This document shows, one piece after another, positions 44,901 to 52,749 of a stretch of DNA of 64,000 nucleotides. Below the pieces are notes generated by a model. The model saw only the letters and a program-made list of their open reading frames with translations. It ran no database searches and was not told the origin of the DNA. Both the position numbers and the translations under genes were made by a program. The stretch's first letter is position 1. The number at the start of each line of letters is the position of its first letter. The stretch lies in contig CAVUKD010000002.1 in NCBI GenBank assembly GCA_963741985.1, positions 1,116,001 through 1,180,000 on the forward strand, given 5' to 3'. The stretch is from Cryomorpha sp963741985 (GTDB lineage: Bacteria > Bacteroidota > Bacteroidia > Flavobacteriales_D > Cryomorphaceae).

Positions 44901-45986
44901 CGTATGCTTCGCGCTCCACTGATGTCCCATTTCATGAGCTACATAATCCACATCAAACGGATCGCCAACCGGGGTTGGACTTCCCGTTACACCCTGAGCC
45001 TTAAAACTATTATTACAAACGACTCCAACCAAGGCAACTCCACCCCCACCAGTGCTAAATATATGGCCAATATCGTAGTTTGATGAACCAATTATAAAGT
45101 CGACTTTTGTTTGGTTTTGGCCAAGCATTGCATCACCATCATTATTGGTGTATCCATCGGTAGCTGCATTTAAGAAAATAAGGTCGTCGTTATTTGCTAC
45201 CATCAGCATTCTAAGACATACGTCGCTCCTATAAATACCATTTACACGATTCATTGTGGTAGTCATAGCCGACATAACCAAGGGCACGGTTCCGCCTTGA
45301 AATTGAGCGTATTCGCCCGTGCACGCCAAGGCAAGATCATAGGTGCGCAATTGGGTGCCGTTAGAAACATTGGGAAACTCAATTTCTATTCCACCATCTG
45401 ATTTCTGTCCATTTCTAGGCACTTCGCCTTTATTGCCAGGTTCTGGAAGTCCAATGTCTTCAGATTTACATGGAGGCATGGTTTTAGAATTGCCTTTAAA
45501 AAAGGATTCCCGTGTGTAAATCATATACGTATTTAGATCGCCGGGAGATAGTGGGTCGATATAATACGATTTCCCTTCAGCCAAAATCTGTGCGTGAAAA
45601 CCTTTTAGCGTAAAGTCAAGGTTTATCGTAGCATTTGCATAATCGCCGGTACCGATACCTATAAAGGTTCGAATATCGGGATAGCGGGCCTGAAGCTCTG
45701 GAGCCATAGTAGACTCTTCCACAATTTTAAAGCCGGCTCGGCCTCCATCGGGGGTTGGAAGCTGTATGCTAAAGTCAGAATTTCTTAGATCTGTTCCTTC
45801 CGCAGGAGCTGAGAGAAGCAGAGATTTCAAAGATTCAAAATCTACCGTCATTGTTCGGTATGATTCCGGATAAATTTGCTGGGTTCCGATTTTTGGATCA
45901 GGAATGTCGTTCCATATTAAAGATTGTGCTGAAAGAAACAGGTTCAGCGAGAAGGCAAAAATTGCTGTTAGGGTAAGTTTGGTCAT
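41985..45986 (-). CDS. Secreted reprolysin-like metalloprotease with repeated domains and a dockerin-like end
   Basis: The 1333-residue protein has a signal peptide (LTLTAIFAFSLNLFLSAQ), a propeptide region, and a metzincin catalytic domain with HEMGHQWSAKH (351-361, E352 the base), as in M12B-like Bacteroidota proteases. A beta-sandwich follows (about 545-650). Three similar domains of about 125 residues come next (each with CSGxLTxLDCxD, NYDGV and IQTYDxF), then a fourth, diverged one. It ends in a dockerin-like pair, LGDLNGDNQINLFDIS and DFNCDGTVNLFDIS, with calcium-binding Asp/Asn spacing. No T9SS sorting domain is seen, so anchoring may differ from the 928-residue protein. Confidence 0.88.
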   Translation of the reverse strand: MTKLTLTAIFAFSLNLFLSAQSLIWNDIPDPKIGTQQIYPESYRTMTVDFESLKSLLLSAPAEGTDLRNSDFSIQLPTPDGGRAGFKIVEESTMAPELQARYPDIRTFIGIGTGDYANATINLDFTLKGFHAQILAEGKSYYIDPLSPGDLNTYMIYTRESFFKGNSKTMPPCKSEDIGLPEPGNKGEVPRNGQKSDGGIEIEFPNVSNGTQLRTYDLALACTGEYAQFQGGTVPLVMSAMTTTMNRVNGIYRSDVCLRMLMVANNDDLIFLNAATDGYTNNDGDAMLGQNQTKVDFIIGSSNYDIGHIFSTGGGGVALVGVVCNNSFKAQGVTGSPTPVGDPFDVDYVAHEMGHQWSAKHTQNNNCQRSLPSAYEPGSASTIMGYAGICSPNLQSNSDPYFHNRSYNQIVAYSVTGNGNSCATITSAVNSPPVITLPSGGFFIPKSTPFELTASATDPNNDPMTYCWEQYNLGPATAGGDINLTNPSGTAPIFRSWEPTSSSTRVFPRLSDLVNNTTVIGELLPTYARDMTFRLTVRDLYINGAVNDAQLSFDVVSNSGPFLVSSPNTAVTWNIGSNQTVSWNVANTTASPVNCGTVDIYLSTDGGFTYPTLLASNTPNDGSQSIMVPNIPSTQARVKVKAHSNIFFDISNANFTISVGEPPANDAICSAITINCGDNLSGTTVNATASSLGQPSCTGGTDHDVFYKFNATEGNTYTITVIGDNYDGVMAIFGGSSCSGSLTELDCADNGIGSGSLETITYTATENTPIFIQTYDWFSSEGEFTISLDCEFINDNPCDAIAITCGTTVNGSTVGATASSVGFPSCASGTQNDVFYKIEAVAGVDYTITVLGANYDGVLAAYTGFCSGGLTELDCSDVGIGNNLVETIAFSVTYNRTVYIQTYDWFSSGGEFALSVLCTNVPYDEPCEARNLSCGASFSGSSAGATQSSIGNPTCSLGSQNDVFFKFTALANASYSVTVNGDNYDGVLAAYSGSCSGTLTQLDCSDSGFANGIAETVDINVTTEQEILIQTYDYFGNGPSDFTITLNCPIPDNDDCADAITLSVNNPGSCPANQVEGTTYGATPSNPDACESTSPDVYYTFNSGNNSEVIINLGAITATDLVLSVFEGSCSSTATFCAFGTNQSPIISVAPFTTYYVRVHSFYTNSNGTFNICVEKVAPEIATVNGTITGWNTSCAARNVTVSLYNTSTLTTYIVNTTLSPSGTFVANSIDIPAGTYDILVKVQGALAILSEDVVLNGGANSLSTGPVVLGDLNGDNQINLFDISQFTVSFGSSVGEAAYSLLADFNCDGTVNLFDISSLNNGFGQSGDGFIL

Positions 45987-46271
45987 GCTGAGATGGTTAT
46001 TGTGCCAAACTCGCGCCCTTGGTAATCGGCGAGAAAGGTGAGTCGGGCTGGTTTAATAATTGGTTTTTTTTAAGTCAGTTTTTCAACTAAATCACTTCCA
46101 ATATTACACAAATAATTCGATAAAAGGTAAATATATACAGATCATAATACTATTATACTCGATTAATTCGCTTTTTTTGACATACAAAAGAATGACATAA
46201 AAACCCTAAACTCAATCGCCTTTGGGAAATGAAATTTAGCAAACTAAAATTTCTACCTTGGATTAAACAAA

Positions 46272-46300
46272 AACCCCCGGTAACCATAGGTCCGGGGGTT
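46272..46300 (-). terminator. Terminator after the decayed dockerin-type gene
   Basis: AACCCCCGG (46272-46280) and CCGGGGGTT (46292-46300) form a perfect 9-bp stem with an 11-nt loop. Read on the minus strand it is followed by TTTGTTT. It is about 30 bp past the last frame of the pseudogene. Confidence 0.75.
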
Positions 46301-46328
46301 CAATATGAATCAATTCGAAATAGGGTTT

Positions 46329-47626
46329 CTATTGAAGATAAATAGCGTCACCATATTGCCCAAAGTCATTATTAAGACCCGAAATATCAAATGGGTTATC
46401 AGTACCGTAGCAATTAAAATCTGCCAAGGAGTTATAATTTCCATCACCCACTGAAGCGCCGAATGATACCGTAAACTGAGAAATATCGAATATATTTATC
46501 TGGTTATCCACACTTAAATCTCCCAACACTATTGAAGGAACGAATATCGAGTTTAATCCGGAATTAATCACCACGTTCTCCACGACTCTGGCAAGTGCAC
46601 CATCTAGTTTTACAAGTACATTATAAGTGTTTGGAACAATTTCAGGTAACCATCAAGCGAGAAGCTGCCATCCGGATGAAGTGTACCGGGTAATTCAAAA
46701 TATGAAAAGCATCCATCTATAGTTACCAAGGTAAGTACCATATTCCTATCGGCACAAATGCTATTCCAACCGCCAATAGTACCCTACATTAAACGCGTGG
46801 CAACTACAGTTCCCTCGCAGATGCAACTGGCGGTAACCATATCATTGATTGTATAAGGGATGCCATCATCACAAGCATCTCCAATATTTGCATTTAAATT
46901 TGAACAATCGCAATCCACACAAGTAAGTAAAACCGTTGCTTCCTGCGATTCTCCCTAAACTTGATAAGGTCGAATTCGGAAAGAGTACGTTCCGGGTTCT
47001 GTGACCGTGTAATTCTCAGAGTCGCCTGAGCAGGGCCCAACTCCAGTTAGATTTGAACAATCATCTCCTTCAAAAAACTGCACAGTGGCATCAAATAATG
47101 TAATTTCTCCTATGGTAAGTTTTTGAGCCCAATCGCTCAAGAGGGTAAACCAAATATCCGCGGACACATCCCCAAAACATGAATTATCTAAGGAAACCGT
47201 TGCATTTGAGAAAGATTGATTTATCGAATTTCCACAGGTCAAAGTGGTTGCACCGCATGCTTCATCATTTTCAGGTGGACTCTGGCATATTACATTTAAT
47301 TGAAAGTACCCCCTCTCGGTATATACACCGGTGACATATAGGTAATATGTTTGACCACCTTCTATAAATGCTTGTAATTGGGCATCGTCCGAATTATCCC
47401 CATCAGGGCCGTCATTGTCTCCATCCAAGCAAGTCAAATCGCCACAACTACCGGAGTATAGAAAAACCTGATTGTTAAAATCTGAATTGCTTATTGAATC
47501 CAATACAGAACCATCCTCTGTTGGAGAATAACTATACCAAACGCCTCCGTTCAAAAGGTCAATTGGTGCCACATTTCCACAAAATGATTGATCGTCGACC
47601 GAAGTTGCTGAAAGGGTATTTCAGGT
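46329..47626 (-). pseudogene. Decayed secreted-protein gene with a dockerin-like end
   Basis: At least two separate minus-strand frames remain: one (46955-47572, open to about 47626) has repeated-domain features (SFCGN, YLYVTGVYTERGYFQLNV, NDEACGATTLTCGNS), the other (46329-46583) ends in LGDLSVDNQINIFDIS and DFNCYGTDNPFDIS, clearly related to the dockerin-like end of the upstream metzincin. Calcium-ligand positions are damaged (NGD to SVD, CDG to CYG). The linking 370 bp is out of frame with stops, and the upstream edge breaks near 47626. It is a degraded relative of the neighbouring gene's 3' part. The gap 45987-46271 between the two holds no gene. Confidence 0.72.
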
Positions 47627-47806
47627 GTAGGTACCACATAAATATATTGACAATAGCCCTCTATTCGATTACAATAAAACGGTACTAAATCAAGGAGACA
47701 TTTCCGTAATCCAAAAAATGGAACCCAAAATAAACTTCATTCGCATAGAGTTGTTTCAATGACCATGAGCATAGAAATTATTAAGTACAAACCAAACCAC
47801 TAAAAA

Positions 47807-48067
47807 ATGGAAACGTTAAAAGAATACCTAAAATACGAGATAGATCGCGGACGTAATTTCGCTTATACGATAGATCCCAATGACTCGCTGCTCCATCTCC
47901 TACAAGAAGAAAAAGGATTGAAAAAAACACGTGAAGCAGCTCAGCGTGAAGCAGGAGAAGATTACCGCAAAAGCGGCGACTCAAACGTATCGTCTACAGA
48001 TCAGTTAATTGCAGATGGAAAAGTACTAATCTGGGATTTGAAAGAGGAGCTTAAGAAATTGGAATAA
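47807..48067 (+). CDS. Small charged hypothetical protein
   Basis: An 86-residue, highly charged, mainly helical cytoplasmic protein starting METLKEYLKYEIDRGRNF. No family is recognised. A terminator-like hairpin follows 12 bp after its stop, and the start is well placed, so it is probably a real short gene. Its strong helix-forming sequence (LHLLQEEKGLKKTREAAQ) hints at a coiled-coil or regulatory role only. Confidence 0.62.
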   Translation: METLKEYLKYEIDRGRNFAYTIDPNDSLLHLLQEEKGLKKTREAAQREAGEDYRKSGDSNVSSTDQLIADGKVLIWDLKEELKKLE

Positions 48068-48079
48068 AATACCCATAAA

Positions 48080-48110
48080 AAAGGCTATTCCCAAAATGAG
48101 AATAGCCTTT
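48080..48110 (+). terminator. Intrinsic terminator after the small protein gene
   Basis: AAAGGCTATTC (48080-48090) and GAATAGCCTTT (48100-48110) form a perfect 11-bp stem with a 9-nt loop. A-rich sequence before and T-rich after make it work in both directions, so it may also close the tRNA transcript on the minus strand. Confidence 0.85.
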
Positions 48111-48117
48111 TGAAACG

Positions 48118-48191
48118 TGGGCCCAGAAGGACTTGAACCTGCGACCTTCAGATTATGAGTCTGCTGCTCTAACCACCTGAGCTATGGGCCC
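48118..48191 (-). tRNA. tRNA with CAT anticodon (Ile2 or Met)
   Basis: On the minus strand the 74 nt form a cloverleaf: acceptor GGGCCCA/TGGGCCC, D arm GCTC...GAGC, anticodon arm CAGA-C-TCATAAT with anticodon CAT, and T loop GTTCAAGTCC. The T arm and the AGCAGCAGACTCATAATCTG region resemble the lysidine-modified isoleucine tRNA (ileX type) more than elongator Met, but this cannot be settled by eye. Confidence 0.85.
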
Positions 48192-48476
48192 GATTAAATT
48201 GGGTCGCCAAAATTAGTTTTTCCTTTGCTAACCTGCAAGGGCAAATCTATATTCTCATATTTTTTTAATTCTTGATTGCTGTACAGGACATCTGGCATAA
48301 GTTTTTTCACTTAGGTATTCCACAGGGAGCTTCATTCCAAAAATGGTTTCCAGCGATTTTCATCTAAGTTTACCCAACTTAAAATTAACCATCCATTCAA
48401 AATATAAACAATTCGACCTTAGCAACGATTTAATAAATACGAAAATCACGCCGATAGGCATCTTAGTTTTACCATC

Positions 48477-49364
48477 ATGAATCTTTTAGACGAGCAAATA
48501 AACCAAGACTGGCTAAATGCCATTAAAGATAAGGTTGATCCCAAGGCTAATCTGCTCAATGTCGGCATTGTAGGTGGGGGCAGCATTAATGATGCGCGTA
48601 AGATTGACACGAGTTGTGGAACCTTTTTCGCAAAATTGAATGAGAGCGCTGCTTTCCCGGGGATGTTTGAAGCTGAAGCCAAAGGACTTGAATTTTTATT
48701 AAAATCCAGCACATTCAATATTCCAAAACCCATCGCCACCGGAATATCCGATGATATTCAATGGATCATAATGGAACATATCTCTCCGGCTCCCAAAGTC
48801 AAAAATTATTGGGAAAACTTCGGAGTAAAACTCGCCAAAATGCATCGAAACACAAATGATACTTTTGGTTTTCATTCGGATAATTATCTGGGAAATTTGC
48901 CACAGCAAAATGGTACTCGAAAGACTTGGCCCGAGTTTTATGCAGAACAACGGCTTGGTCCACAACTAAAAATGGCAAAAGACCGCGGACTAGTAAATAG
49001 TGAAATGGTTCGTCTGATCGAAAAAGTAATGAGTCGCGTAGATCGTTATTTTCCGGAAGAGAAACCGGCTGCACTTCACGGAGATCTCTGGACGGGCAAT
49101 TTTTCTACTGATGCCGATGGCGAAGCAACTATTTTTGATCCCTCAGCCTACTACGGCCATCGGGAAATGGATATAGCAATGAGCAAACTATTTGGTGGAT
49201 TCGACACCCGGTTTTATGAGACCTACAATCAGGAATTCCCATTGGAAAAAGGTTGGGAAGAACGCTTACCAATTGCAGATTTATATCCACTTCTCGCTCA
49301 CCTGAATATTTTTGGTGGAACCTATGCCTTTCAGATTATGAATATTTTGCGCCGAAACGCGTAA
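48477..49364 (+). CDS. Fructosamine kinase family protein
   Basis: The 295-residue protein is a bacterial fructosamine/ketosamine-3-kinase homologue, a protein-kinase-like fold enzyme that phosphorylates sugar adducts on proteins and starts their repair. Visible motifs are GGGSINDARKI (nucleotide loop), FFAKLN (ATP-binding lysine), IIMEHI, the catalytic HGDLWTGNF and the metal-binding FDPSAYYGHREMDIAMSKLF. It is a single-gene unit on the plus strand; the gaps on both sides are about 190-285 bp with no gene seen. The length is normal for the family. Confidence 0.93.
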   Translation: MNLLDEQINQDWLNAIKDKVDPKANLLNVGIVGGGSINDARKIDTSCGTFFAKLNESAAFPGMFEAEAKGLEFLLKSSTFNIPKPIATGISDDIQWIIMEHISPAPKVKNYWENFGVKLAKMHRNTNDTFGFHSDNYLGNLPQQNGTRKTWPEFYAEQRLGPQLKMAKDRGLVNSEMVRLIEKVMSRVDRYFPEEKPAALHGDLWTGNFSTDADGEATIFDPSAYYGHREMDIAMSKLFGGFDTRFYETYNQEFPLEKGWEERLPIADLYPLLAHLNIFGGTYAFQIMNILRRNA

Positions 49365-49552
49365 CAAACTCGCATTTGAGACCCATTGGCTCATTTGAAG
49401 GCAATAGGTACATAGGTTGCAGAAATTTCTTTGCAAACGGCGCCGCTTGCAAATTGTGACCGCATCGTCAATATAAATATCTGATTTCGTTAATCCTCTC
49501 GCTTTTTAAGAAGTATTTTTCGATTAGAAGTGCAATAAAAATATACGAGTTG

Positions 49553-50116
49553 CTATTTATTGTTAAAGCGGGTCATAGTTTGGCTTCCGCCAATAGTAGC
49601 AAAGGACTTAACGGTCTCAGCAGCGATTTTAATCCGTTTTCCCAGCTCTTCTTGTTCTTCCTCATTCCATTCACCGAGCACATAATCAATCTGCCCTCCG
49701 CGCTCGAAATCACCGCCTACTCCAATTCTCAAACGGGCATAATCTGCTCGGCCAAGTATAAGGCTAATATTCTTCAGTCCGTTGTGCCCACCATCGCTGC
49801 CTTTCATCCGAAGTCGTTGTTTGCCGAAAGGCAGAGCCAAGTCATCCGTTACTACAAGTAGCTTTTCAATCGGTATTTTCTCAGCCTGAAGCCAGTAATT
49901 TACGGCTTTTCCACTGAGGTTCATATAAGTAGACGGCTTCAACAAAACCAAGGTTCGACCGCGAACTTTTATCCGGGCAACATCACCATAACGTTCCGTA
50001 GAGAACAAAATGTCGGATGCCCCCGAGAGGGCATCCATTACATTAAAGCCGATATTATGGCGAGTATTGGCATATTGCTCACCAATATTTCCCAGCCCGG
50101 CAATCAAATACTTCAT
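49553..50116 (-). CDS. pth: Peptidyl-tRNA hydrolase
   Basis: The 187-residue enzyme frees tRNA from stalled peptidyl-tRNA. The catalytic H20 lies in ANTRHNIGF, with N10 in GLGNIG, then YMNLSGKAVNYW and the substrate-binding DDLALPFGKQRLRMKGSDGGHNGLK segment shown here only by its key points (D-D-L, K-G-S, G-G-H-N-G). It is the last gene of the prs-rplY-pth operon, an order conserved in many bacteria. Length is normal. Confidence 0.96.
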   Translation of the reverse strand: MKYLIAGLGNIGEQYANTRHNIGFNVMDALSGASDILFSTERYGDVARIKVRGRTLVLLKPSTYMNLSGKAVNYWLQAEKIPIEKLLVVTDDLALPFGKQRLRMKGSDGGHNGLKNISLILGRADYARLRIGVGGDFERGGQIDYVLGEWNEEEQEELGKRIKIAAETVKSFATIGGSQTMTRFNNK

Positions 50117-50137
50117 TTTAGGTCAGTACTGACGTAA

Positions 50138-50788
50138 TTATTCTTCAGATTTTGCTTCTTCAGTTTCTCCTTCGGCAGAAGATTCTTCACCTTCTTCACC
50201 TTCTTCGTCTTCCTCACCTTCTTCTGTTTCTTCATCTTCAATTGCTCCACGTGCAGTTCTCACACCAACTACGACTGATTCAGGATTATGAAGAAGGGTA
50301 ACATCGGGTAGATTAATATCTTTGATCCGAAGCGACATTCCGATACGAAGCGGCGTAACGTCCATTTCGATATAATCGGGAAAGTCCTTAGGCATACCCA
50401 TAACTTGGATTCGACGAAAGTTGGTCGACAATCGACCCCCGTTTTTCACCCCGATTGAGTTTCCGGTAACGTGCATAGGAATTTCCATTCGCACCGGTTT
50501 GCCATCTACAATTTCGAGGAAATCGGCATGAATCATTCGATCCGTAACCGGATCAAATTGAATATCTTTCAGAATAGCCTCAACCTTTTGACCATCAATA
50601 TCCAGATCAAATTTGAATACATCGGCAGTATAGACGTACTTCGAAATTTCGATCAGGTCGACTGAAAAGTGGGTTTGTTTTTCACCCCCATAAATTACAC
50701 ATGGGACACGCTTTTCAGCCCTGAGGCTTTTAGCATCTTTTTTCCCTACGTTCTCTCTTGGAGAACCGCTCAACGATACTGTTTTCAT
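50138..50788 (-). CDS. rplY: 50S ribosomal protein L25 (Ctc type)
   Basis: The 216-residue protein is the longer Ctc form of L25: an N-terminal 5S-rRNA-binding domain (about 1-95, SLSGSPRENVGKKDAKSLR, VPCVIYGGEKQ), a C-terminal beta domain (about 96-185, IPMHVTGNSIGVKNGG, MDVTPLRIGMSLRIKDI) and a very acidic Glu/Asp tail (about 186-216). It binds the 5S rRNA in the large subunit. It lies between prs and pth, as in many bacteria, all on the minus strand. Confidence 0.95.
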   Translation of the reverse strand: MKTVSLSGSPRENVGKKDAKSLRAEKRVPCVIYGGEKQTHFSVDLIEISKYVYTADVFKFDLDIDGQKVEAILKDIQFDPVTDRMIHADFLEIVDGKPVRMEIPMHVTGNSIGVKNGGRLSTNFRRIQVMGMPKDFPDYIEMDVTPLRIGMSLRIKDINLPDVTLLHNPESVVVGVRTARGAIEDEETEEGEEDEEGEEGEESSAEGETEEAKSEE

Positions 50789-50804
50789 TTTTGATATTTA
50801 TTAA

Positions 50805-51740
50805 TTATGAAACGATAAAATATTTACTAATAGATTGGTAATTAATAGCACTATGAATCACATCTGCGAAAAGGTCAGAGACGGAAAGCACTTTTATTTT
50901 GGCACTTTCGCGCTGAAGCGGAATAGTGTCAGTAACGATTAATTGAGTAATAGCTGATTTTTCGAGGCGATCGAATGCCGGACCAGAGAGAACAGCATGC
51001 GTGCACATAGCCCGTACACTTTTGGCCCCTTTGTCCATCATCATATCTGCCGCAGTGGTGAGGGTTCCCGCGGTATCAATAATATCATCAACTAAAAGAA
51101 CGTCCTTTCCTTCTACTTCGCCAATTACCGTCATATTCTCTATTTGGTTGGCCACTTTTCGCTGCTTGTAGCAGATAGCCAAATCCAAATTCAGATGCTT
51201 TGCATACGCATTAGCTCGCTTGGTTCCTCCGGTATCGGGGGCAGCCATTATAACATTTGCTATGTCAAGCGACTCTACAAAAGGAAGAAATATTGATGAT
51301 GCAAAAAGGTGATCCACGGGCACTTCAAAAAATCCTTGAATTTGATCCGCGTGCAAATCCATGGTCATAATTCTGTCAACGCCGGCAGCGGTAAGCAGAT
51401 TGGCCACAAGCTTTGCTCCGATTGCTACACGTGGTTTGTCTTTTCGATCCTGGCGAGCAAAACCAAAATAAGGCATTACTGCAATAATCTTTCGGGCTGA
51501 AGCTCTTTTCGCAGCATCAATCATCAGGAGAAGCTCCATCAGATTGTCAGTTGGCGGCATGGTAGACTGGATGATAAAAACATCTTTTCCTCGGATGCTT
51601 TCCTCGTATGACACCTGAAATTCTCCGTCGCTAAAACGCGAGAGCTTAACATTGCCGAGCTCCTGTCCGTAGGCATGAGCGATTTTTGATCCAAGATATT
51701 CTGATGCGCTTCCCGCAAAAATTTTTACTGAGCTACTCAT
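50805..51740 (-). CDS. prs: Ribose-phosphate pyrophosphokinase
   Basis: The 311-residue enzyme makes PRPP from ribose 5-phosphate and ATP for nucleotide, His and Trp synthesis. Motifs: FAGSASEYLGSKIAHAYG, FSDGEFQVSYEES, MPYFGFARQDRK (flexible loop with KDKPR), the DLHADQIQGFF magnesium site and the PRPP-binding VLLVDDIIDTAGT. It leads the operon with rplY and pth. Confidence 0.97.
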   Translation of the reverse strand: MSSSVKIFAGSASEYLGSKIAHAYGQELGNVKLSRFSDGEFQVSYEESIRGKDVFIIQSTMPPTDNLMELLLMIDAAKRASARKIIAVMPYFGFARQDRKDKPRVAIGAKLVANLLTAAGVDRIMTMDLHADQIQGFFEVPVDHLFASSIFLPFVESLDIANVIMAAPDTGGTKRANAYAKHLNLDLAICYKQRKVANQIENMTVIGEVEGKDVLLVDDIIDTAGTLTTAADMMMDKGAKSVRAMCTHAVLSGPAFDRLEKSAITQLIVTDTIPLQRESAKIKVLSVSDLFADVIHSAINYQSISKYFIVS

Positions 51741-51762
51741 TGTGGCCGCTTAAAAAGGGGTG

Positions 51763-51793
51763 CAAAGCTACGTATTCTGTTAGTGTAAACCAA
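51763..51793 (-). promoter_or_regulatory. Promoter of the prs-rplY-pth operon
   Basis: On the minus strand TTG (51791-51793) is followed after 20 bp by TAGCTTTG (51763-51770), an exact match to TAnnTTTG at ideal spacing, ending 22 bp before the prs ATG. Confidence 0.7.
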
Positions 51794-51929
51794 GGGGTGT
51801 GAAAAATGAATTTGTGTCTCAAAAATTCATGGTTCCGGCCCAACCTATTAAAAACTAAAACCCGAGGGGGCAGCCAAAAAACATTGTATTTTGGCTATTA
51901 TAACGAAAGTGTATGAGAGTGAGAAGAAA

Positions 51930-51978
51930 AAAATCAGAGTGAAAATTTCGCTTTCGCTCTGTTTCTCACTCTGATTTT
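51930..51978. repeat. Hairpin-forming inverted repeat beside tRNA-Leu
   Basis: AAAATCAGAGTGA (51930-51942) and TCACTCTGATTTT (51966-51978) are exact complements with a 23-nt loop that itself contains TTTCGCTTTCGC. It directly follows the 3' end of tRNA-Leu on the minus strand and could end that transcript; the T-rich end supports this. Confidence 0.6.
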
Positions 51979-51979
51979 G

Positions 51980-52061
51980 TACCCGGGGCGGGAATCGAAC
52001 CCGCACATCCGAAAATACTGGATTTTGAATCCAGCGCGTCTACCAGTTCCGCCACCCGGGC
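51980..52061 (-). tRNA. tRNA-Leu (anticodon CAA)
   Basis: On the minus strand the 82-nt sequence has acceptor GCCCGGG/CCCGGGT, a D arm with GGTAGACGCG, the anticodon arm CTGGA-TTCAAAA-TCCAG (anticodon CAA) and a long variable arm, as expected for leucine, before the T arm GCGGG-TTCGATT-CCCGC. It reads UUG codons. Confidence 0.93.
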
Positions 52062-52290
52062 AAATTTGGGATTGCAAAAATAACTTTAATTGCGGTTTGT
52101 ACAAAAAGATTCTCAGAATTATTCTGGGTGAGTATATTCGAAATGAAATTGAATGTTCGCGTGAAAAGATTTATACCTGTAATCAGATACATAAATTTCG
52201 ACTGATTTCCATCCACCAAAACAGACCATTCACTTTAATTAACACCCCTTAAAGCAACTTCCTTTGCTTAAAGCGTTTTACCTTTACGCA

Positions 52291-52749
52291 ATGATTGCAG
52301 AAGGTGTATTAAGATATGAAGATGCCGCCAAACAGCGGCGCTATGATTTGGCTTATCTCCGGATGGCTGAAGAATGGAGCAAACTTTCTCATTGCCAACG
52401 AAAACAAGTTGGAGCGATAATCGTAAAAAACGGCATGATTATTTCGGACGGATACAACGGTGCTCCGTCTGGATTTGATAATTGCTGTGAAGACAGCGAG
52501 AACAAGACGTTTTGGTATGTGCTTCACGCTGAAGCGAATGCGATATCAAAAGTAGCCCGATCAACCAATAATGCTCAGGATAGTACACTTTATTTAACCA
52601 TGTCGCCGTGCAAGGATTGCAGTAAAATGATATTACAGGTGGGTATTAAACGCGTAGTGTATAGTTCGGCCTATACCGATACGGAAGGCGTGGGATTATT
52701 ACGAAAAGCCGGAATAGAAGTTGAACATATTCGATTAGACCAAGAATGA
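52291..52749 (+). CDS. dCMP deaminase family protein
   Basis: From the ATG at 52291 (MIAEGVLRYEDAAKQRRYD) the protein has 152 residues. It has the zinc-binding HAEANAIS with catalytic Glu and the SPCKDCSKMI cysteine pair of cytidine/deoxycytidylate deaminases, plus the dCMP-type SDGYNGAPSGFDN loop. It should convert dCMP to dUMP for dTMP synthesis. A TTG at 52264 could extend it by nine residues, but the family usually starts near here. The stop overlaps the S41 peptidase start as ATGA. Confidence 0.9.
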   Translation: MIAEGVLRYEDAAKQRRYDLAYLRMAEEWSKLSHCQRKQVGAIIVKNGMIISDGYNGAPSGFDNCCEDSENKTFWYVLHAEANAISKVARSTNNAQDSTLYLTMSPCKDCSKMILQVGIKRVVYSSAYTDTEGVGLLRKAGIEVEHIRLDQE

